DNA of 64,000 nt, from assembly GCF_002929295.1 (NCBI RefSeq), contig NZ_PJIM01000001.1, positions 917,643 through 981,642 of the forward strand, in the 5' to 3' direction. Numbering within the stretch: position 1 is the stretch's first letter; every line of letters starts with the position of its first letter. Made by a program: the position numbers and the translations under genes. The DNA comes from Arthrobacter sp. SX1312. Lineage in GTDB: Bacteria > Actinomycetota > Actinomycetes > Actinomycetales > Micrococcaceae. Below, one piece after another: positions 59,732 to 64,000 of this stretch. Below the pieces are notes generated by a model, which had not been told where the DNA came from, did not search any database, and saw only the letters and a program-made list of their open reading frames with translations.

Positions 59732-61456
59732 TCAGCGGAGGGTGGCCGACAGCAACTGCTGGGCGGCACCGATGACCCGGATCCTATCCTCGCTGCCGGC
59801 GGGCGGTACGTACATCATCACGGCCTCGCCGGAGTTGACGTCGATGCCCTTCCCGCTCACGGCCTTCCCTGTCAGTGACTGGTACACCGTGCCCTTGAGG
59901 TCGATCGTGTCGCCGCGTGCCTTCGGGACGCTGGAGTAGGTGTGGGTGAGGTATCCGAAGACCATGGCCCCGCCGTCACCGGTCAGGAGCGCCTGCGTCT
60001 GGTCCTCCTGTGCCGCGTGCGTGAAGGTGATCCTCGCCGCCTTGTTGCCGGGATCTGCGACGACGTCGGCCTGGAACCCGGTGATCGCCTCGGCGAAGGA
60101 GTTCTCCTCGAACGTCTCCGCGTTCGGGCCGGAGGGCTTCGTGAGGAAGTCGGCGATGGACGCGACGGAGGCCTGCGGTGCGCTCGCCAGGACGCCGGCG
60201 TCGTCGAGGGGCACGGGTCCGGTGGCGCCCGGAGCCGGCGGCGAGGGGAACGTGCTGCCCGGCAGCATCTGCACGGCCGAGGTCAGCCGGTAGTTCTCCC
60301 GCGGCGCCTCCTGGACCAGCAGGAGCGCCTGCGGCACCGGGTTGTCCTCGCCCTGCGTCAGGGCGACGATCGTCCGGGGCCACCCGGTACCCGTGGGGAC
60401 CATGTCGAGCAGGAGCGGCGTCGCGGCGACGGGCACGGGCGCCGTGGCCTCCTTGTCCTTAGCGCCCACCGCGTAGGCGCCGGTGCGGAGCTCGAGGGCT
60501 GCGCCGTCGACCCGAGGGGCGAGGAGTTCCGCGTCGGCGGCCGCGTCGGCGTCGGTCACGGTGGACGCGACGGCTCCGAGGATGCGGTCGAGCTGGGCGT
60601 CGAGGACCACGGGAGGTCCGCTGGCCTCGCTGCCGGCCGACGGCGCCCCGTTGACGGCGGCCGCGGAGGACGGCGCGGGCGACGGCGTCGTCGTCGCCAT
60701 CGAGGGAGCGATGCCCAGGAGCGACCCCGACCCCACGAGGCCTGAGACCAGAAGGGCCGCGCCGGGGGCGGCGATGCGGGAGGCTCCGCCGGGAGTGCCG
60801 GCCGCGGCGTGGCGGCGGGCGTAGGCGCGCGTCCCCTCGACGGGTGCGGGCCGGTGCCCGTTCCCGGGTCGGCGGGGCGGGATCAGGAGGAGCGCGATGC
60901 CGAGCACGACGACGACTGCGCCGCCGATGATGAGCGGCAGGGCGAGGGGGGTGGACTGGTCGTTGGGAGTGGTAACGGACACCTGCGTGGGGGCGGGCGC
61001 GTCGCCGTCGGCCGCGAGCAGGATGGACCAGTCGCCTTCGATGGGCGCGTTCCAGCGGTAGGTCAGCGATCCGTCCCCGGATTCCTCCGCGATCCAGAGA
61101 TCGCTGCCGCGCGGATCCGGTACGGAGTCCTCGCCCTCGGAGAATCCGGATGCCAGCGCCTCCTCGCCGGGCCCCGTGATACTCAGGTGCGCTGCGTCGC
61201 CCACCCACGCCTCCACGTCGGACGCACGCCCGACGGCGAGGGTGAAGGGACCCTCGGCCTCGACCGTCACCTCCACCGGGCCCTCGACGTCCCCTCGGGC
61301 GCCGGGCTCGATCACCGTGACCGGTCCGGCCTCGGCGTCCTGTGCGACGCCGGCGGTCACGGTCTCGGCAGGAGCCCAGACCGTCCGCTGTCCGATGCCG
61401 AGGAGCATCAGCAGGAGCCCTGCCACGATGATCGGTACTGCTGTCTTCACGCGCAC
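59732..61456 (-). CDS. Membrane-anchored protein of unknown function, 574 aa
   Basis: I do not recognise a family. There is an N-terminal membrane anchor at about residues 5-22 (VPIIVAGLLLMLLGIG), then a beta-rich outside domain (VTVIEPGARGDVEGPVEVTV, DVEAWVGDAAHLSITG). A second membrane helix lies near 170-192 (ALPLIIGGAVVVVLGIALLL). After a short basic cytoplasmic stretch, a third hydrophobic segment lies near 229-250 (APGAALLVSGLVGSGSLLGI). About 320 extracytoplasmic residues follow, starting with a Pro/Ser/Ala linker. GTG 61456-61454 is the probable start (other GTGs lie close). It resembles a fused sensor or scaffold pair. It is upstream of the CnoX-like gene on the same strand. Confidence 0.6.
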   Translation of the reverse strand: MRVKTAVPIIVAGLLLMLLGIGQRTVWAPAETVTAGVAQDAEAGPVTVIEPGARGDVEGPVEVTVEAEGPFTLAVGRASDVEAWVGDAAHLSITGPGEEALASGFSEGEDSVPDPRGSDLWIAEESGDGSLTYRWNAPIEGDWSILLAADGDAPAPTQVSVTTPNDQSTPLALPLIIGGAVVVVLGIALLLIPPRRPGNGHRPAPVEGTRAYARRHAAAGTPGGASRIAAPGAALLVSGLVGSGSLLGIAPSMATTTPSPAPSSAAAVNGAPSAGSEASGPPVVLDAQLDRILGAVASTVTDADAAADAELLAPRVDGAALELRTGAYAVGAKDKEATAPVPVAATPLLLDMVPTGTGWPRTIVALTQGEDNPVPQALLLVQEAPRENYRLTSAVQMLPGSTFPSPPAPGATGPVPLDDAGVLASAPQASVASIADFLTKPSGPNAETFEENSFAEAITGFQADVVADPGNKAARITFTHAAQEDQTQALLTGDGGAMVFGYLTHTYSSVPKARGDTIDLKGTVYQSLTGKAVSGKGIDVNSGEAVMMYVPPAGSEDRIRVIGAAQQLLSATLR

Positions 61457-61723
61457 TCGTTGCCTATCGTTGTCCGTGACGGCGGACCGCGTGGCCCCTT
61501 CCGCTCTGATTCCGCTCGGGTGGTGCCGCATGCCGCTGCGGCCCCACCCCGGAACAGTTCCTCAATGGTAACGACAATCGTCCGACCGATCCGGCCCCGC
61601 GCGAGCCCGGCGCACCCGGACCGTCGTTCGTCAAGAACCCGGCCGTCGGGACCCGGCTGTTAGGGTTTCGCTAGTCCTTCCTCCCGCGGCCGGACACCGC
61701 GTACGTGAAAGCAGAGCCCTTCG

Positions 61724-63043
61724 TTGACAGACCCCCAGGACGTCCCGCTCGATCAGCCGCTCCCGCGGCCCGAGGCGTCCGCGAACGGCAGCGACGAACG
61801 GTCGACCGACGATCAGGCACGGCCGGCCACGCGGCCGTCGTCGGCGTGGCGCTCCCTCTTCACCCTCGCCCGGAACTCGTTCCCGTCCGCCCAGCCGCGC
61901 CCCCGCTTCGAGTTCCCGCCGGACGTGGAGCCGTCCGAGGTGGCGGTGGACCATGACGTGTCCCTGGCCGACGAGCGCCTGAAGTTCGGAGGCAACAACG
62001 CGCCCACCATGCGCGCGCACCCCATCCACTTCGGTTTCATGATGAGCGTCGGCGTCGGGCTCGCGCTGCTCGCCTTCTTCATCATCACGAATGTCGGCCA
62101 GCTCCTGGTCTGGATCGGAGCGGCGCTCTTCATCGCCCTCGGCCTGGACCCGATCGTCCGCTGGCTCGAGACGAAGTACGTCCCGAGGCCCGCCGGCATC
62201 GCCGTCTCGCTCCTGATCCTCATGGGCGTGGTGGTGGGGTTCTTCGCGCTGCTCATCCCGACGATCGTGAGCCAGACCTCGCAGATCGTCGACCGCGCGC
62301 CGGGCTACGCGGACAGCTTCCTGAACTCGGAGTTCTTCACCAGCGTCGACCGGCAGTTCCAGGTCCGCGAGCGCGTCAGCTCCGAGATCGACAAGTTCTT
62401 CGCCAACAGCGAGGCCGTGGGCGGGATCTTCGGCGGCGTCCTCGGGGTGGGGACGGTGATCGTCAACGGGCTCTTCGGAGCGCTCGTGATCCTGGTCCTC
62501 GCCCTCTACTTCCTCGCATCCCTGCCGGGCATGAAGAAGTGGGCCTACCGGCTGGCCCCCCGCTCCCGTCGGCCGCGCGTCGAGGTGCTCTCGGAGGAGA
62601 TCACGCGCAGTGTGGGTCTCTACGTCATCGGCCAGGCGTGCGTGGCGCTGCTCAATGCCACGTTCGCGTTCATCGTGATGTCGATCGCGGGTGTGCCGTT
62701 CTCCGTGCTGCTGACCTTCGTCGTCGTGCTCCTGGCCTTCATCCCGCTGATCGGTGCGGCCACCGCGGCCGTCCTCGTCTCCCTCATCGCCCTGACGGTG
62801 GGCTGGCAGACGGCCCTGCTGTTCGCGATCCCGTACGTCGCCTACCTGCAGTTCGAGGCGTACTTCATCTCCCCGCGGATCATGCACCGCGCGGTCGCGG
62901 TGCCCGGGGCTGTCGCGGTGATCGCGGTCATCGCGGGCGGCAGCCTCCTCGGCGTCCTCGGCGCCCTGATCGCCATCCCGACGGCGGCAGCGGTGATGCT
63001 GCTGCTCAAGGAGGTCTTCATCGCCCGCCAGGACCGTCTGTAG
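61724..63043 (+). CDS. AI-2E family transporter
   Basis: A 439-residue polytopic protein of the AI-2E/PerM-like family. A long disordered N-terminus (about 95 residues, Pro/Arg/Asp-rich) precedes helices at ALLAFFIITNVGQLLVWIGA. The signature regions are ALFIALGLDPIVRWLE, SLGVSLLI-like IAVSLLILMGVVVGFFALLI, VLLAFIPLIGAATAAVLVSL and AYFISPRIMHRAVAVPGAVA (the conserved Pro-Arg-Ile-Met). The C-terminal GVLGALIAIPTAAAVMLLL is typical. Autoinducer export was shown for one member, but other substrates are likely. The start is TTG 61724. It is convergent with the final hydrolase gene. Confidence 0.92.
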   Translation: MTDPQDVPLDQPLPRPEASANGSDERSTDDQARPATRPSSAWRSLFTLARNSFPSAQPRPRFEFPPDVEPSEVAVDHDVSLADERLKFGGNNAPTMRAHPIHFGFMMSVGVGLALLAFFIITNVGQLLVWIGAALFIALGLDPIVRWLETKYVPRPAGIAVSLLILMGVVVGFFALLIPTIVSQTSQIVDRAPGYADSFLNSEFFTSVDRQFQVRERVSSEIDKFFANSEAVGGIFGGVLGVGTVIVNGLFGALVILVLALYFLASLPGMKKWAYRLAPRSRRPRVEVLSEEITRSVGLYVIGQACVALLNATFAFIVMSIAGVPFSVLLTFVVVLLAFIPLIGAATAAVLVSLIALTVGWQTALLFAIPYVAYLQFEAYFISPRIMHRAVAVPGAVAVIAVIAGGSLLGVLGALIAIPTAAAVMLLLKEVFIARQDRL

Positions 63044-63068
63044 ACCGGTCCGCCGTGCGCGGGCCCGG

Positions 63069-63878
63069 TCAGCGCGTTGCCGGCGTGGACGGTGCGACGG
63101 CGGCCGGGCCGGTCCACTGCGTGGGCAGCGGGAGGTCCACCTCGGGGCGAACGACGCCGACGATCTCGTTGAGGGCGCGCGCCGCGTACTTCTCCCCCAC
63201 CCACAGGTGCTTCGCCCCGTCGATGCCGACGACCTCGGCCTGCGGCACGCGGGAGAACCGGGCGGCGGCAGCGTCGGGCACCAGGTAGTCGTCGAACTCC
63301 GGCACCAGGACCTTCAGGGGCAGGCCGCTGGCAGCCCAGGCGTCGAGGTCGGCGTCGCCCGCGCGGTGCAGCGGTGGCGACAGCAGGATGGCCCCCTCGA
63401 CGAGTTCCGCCACCGGGTCCTGGGCGCCGTACTTCAGGCACAGCTCGGTGCCGAAGGACCAGCCCACGAGCCAGATGTGGTGCAGCCCCTGCGCCACCGC
63501 CCAGTCGACGGCCGCCTGCAGGTCCAGCCGCTCGCCGTCGCCGCCGTCGAACTCCCCGTCGCTGCACCCGCGCGGGGAGCACGTGCCGCGCGTGTTGAAG
63601 CGCAGGACGGCGACGTCGGCGAGGGCGGGCAGCCGGAAGGACGCCTTCCTGTAGACGTGGGAGTCCATGAAGCCGCCGTGCGTGGGCAACGGGTGGAGCG
63701 TCACGAGGGTGGCCTTCGGGGTACGGCCGCCGGCCGGCGCGGCGAACTCCCCCACGAGCGTCAGACCATCGGCAGTGTGCAGCTCGATGTCGCGCCGATC
63801 GGCGGGCAGGACGGTGGACGCGCGGATCTCGATCGGCTCGTCGGTGGTGGAGGTGTGGTCGGTGCTGTCGCTCGCCAT
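63069..63878 (-). CDS. Alpha/beta hydrolase (YqiA/dienelactone-hydrolase-like)
   Basis: A 269-residue hydrolase. LVTLHPLPTHGGFMDSHVYR supplies the HP-x-P oxyanion region of the '...KxPxxxxxxG' clan, and VLRFNTRGTCSPRGCSDGEF the loop after it. The nucleophile elbow is LVGWSFGTELCL (GWSFG, Ser). KVLVPEFDDYLVPDAA carries the acid and DGAKHLWVGEKY the catalytic His. RFNxRG is common to a group of short alpha/beta hydrolases. ATG 63878-63876 lies 6 bp after TAGACT (63890-63885), implying a leaderless message. The 3' end is 25 bp from the AI-2E stop. Substrate unknown. Confidence 0.85.
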   Translation of the reverse strand: MASDSTDHTSTTDEPIEIRASTVLPADRRDIELHTADGLTLVGEFAAPAGGRTPKATLVTLHPLPTHGGFMDSHVYRKASFRLPALADVAVLRFNTRGTCSPRGCSDGEFDGGDGERLDLQAAVDWAVAQGLHHIWLVGWSFGTELCLKYGAQDPVAELVEGAILLSPPLHRAGDADLDAWAASGLPLKVLVPEFDDYLVPDAAAARFSRVPQAEVVGIDGAKHLWVGEKYAARALNEIVGVVRPEVDLPLPTQWTGPAAVAPSTPATR

Positions 63879-63884
63879 GCCCCC

Positions 63885-63890
63885 AGTCTA
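63885..63890 (-). promoter_or_regulatory. -10 element TAGACT of the final hydrolase
   Basis: TAGACT on the minus strand, followed by GGGGGC and the ATG. It is the same arrangement as for rph, DUF3039 and the 36560 gene. Confidence 0.55.
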
Positions 63891-63939
63891 GGTCGGGGCG
63901 GGCCGACGCCCGGCGCGCGAGGGCTGGACGCGTGCGCGG

Positions 63940-64000
63940 TCAGTAGCGGAAACTCCGCGTCTGCCAGCACCGCACGTGCCAGTGCCTGCGGTCGGCGAGG
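63940..64000 (-). CDS. C-terminal fragment of an unidentified gene (partial)
   Basis: A minus-strand frame enters from the right edge and stops at TGA 63942-63940. Only about 19 residues are visible, ending RHWHVRCWQTRSFRY: basic, aromatic and Cys-containing, so not random-looking. Another frame over the same bases (ALARAVLADAEFPLL) superficially recalls ABC ATPase sequence but runs on into the non-coding region. I cannot identify the gene. It leaves only 49 bp of clear space before the hydrolase -10 element. Confidence 0.35.
   Translation of the reverse strand, partial: LADRRHWHVRCWQTRSFRY

Overview
The window is a high-GC (about 70% by eye) chromosomal segment of a Gram-positive actinobacterium. 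The best fit is an Arthrobacter-like member of the Micrococcaceae. This rests on the clpS-DUF2017-murI-MBL-rph-rdgB gene order, DUF3039 and DUF6318 proteins, a DUF222/HNH gene, frequent GTG/TTG starts, dense ATGA/GTGA overlaps and many apparently leaderless promoters. No phage, plasmid origin, insertion sequence or CRISPR array was seen. Almost everything reads as vertically organised core or near-core genome, with three small patches of less GC-rich, accessory-looking DNA (about 8.1-9.75 kb, 11.4-12.35 kb and 54.1-54.6 kb).

Layout. 1-5.3 kb (minus): a six-gene heptose and glycan operon (HAD 7-phosphatase, GT9, two GT-B glycosyltransferases, GmhA isomerase, HldE/RfaE-type kinase running off the left edge), every junction a 4-bp stop/start overlap. 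A second GT9 gene diverges from it, followed by a convergent SigB/SigF-type sigma factor. 7.5-13.3 kb: a VOC protein, a GNAT-SGNH pair and an orphan small gene, a MarR regulator, a Bcp peroxiredoxin, tRNA-Leu(UAG), a PAS-ANTAR regulator bracketed by a copy of the tRNA 3' end, and a fasciclin lipoprotein. 13.4-21.6 kb: peptide-type ABC substrate-binding lipoprotein, malate:quinone oxidoreductase, RND transporter, MarR, SDR. 21.6-28.4 kb (minus): lipoprotein and the NAD de novo operon nrtR-nadA-nadB-nadC-nifS with a clear palindromic operator in front of nrtR.

28.5-39.7 kb: alpha/beta hydrolase, soluble Ser/Thr kinase, a 51-residue acidic protein, an MFS transporter, the SbcCD nuclease, an ADP-ribosylglycohydrolase-like protein, a second SDR, and a DnaQ-type exonuclease with BRCT. 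39.7-48.2 kb: HAD protein, GNAT-DedA pair, a 5 x 13-bp tandem repeat, then the conserved rdgB-rph-MBL-murI-DUF2017-clpS run, and divergent pncB-pncA for NAD salvage. 48.2-51.8 kb: DEAD/DEAH helicase coupled to an MFS gene, and DUF3039. 52-54.9 kb: DUF222/HNH gene and a PKD/DUF6318 secreted pair in AT-richer DNA. 55-64 kb: ABC exporter, old yellow enzyme, a cysteine-less thioredoxin-TPR protein, a membrane-anchored protein of unknown function, an AI-2E family permease and an alpha/beta hydrolase.

Themes. NAD metabolism is unusually concentrated: de novo synthesis with its NrtR regulator, PncA/PncB salvage, and an ADP-ribosylglycohydrolase homologue. The heptose operon is the most distinctive system. 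It encodes the sugar-phosphate steps and four or five glycosyltransferases usually associated with Gram-negative lipopolysaccharide core, so it probably builds a heptose-containing cell-envelope glycan or glycoconjugate here. All functional statements are from reading sequence and motifs only; no database search or structure prediction was run.
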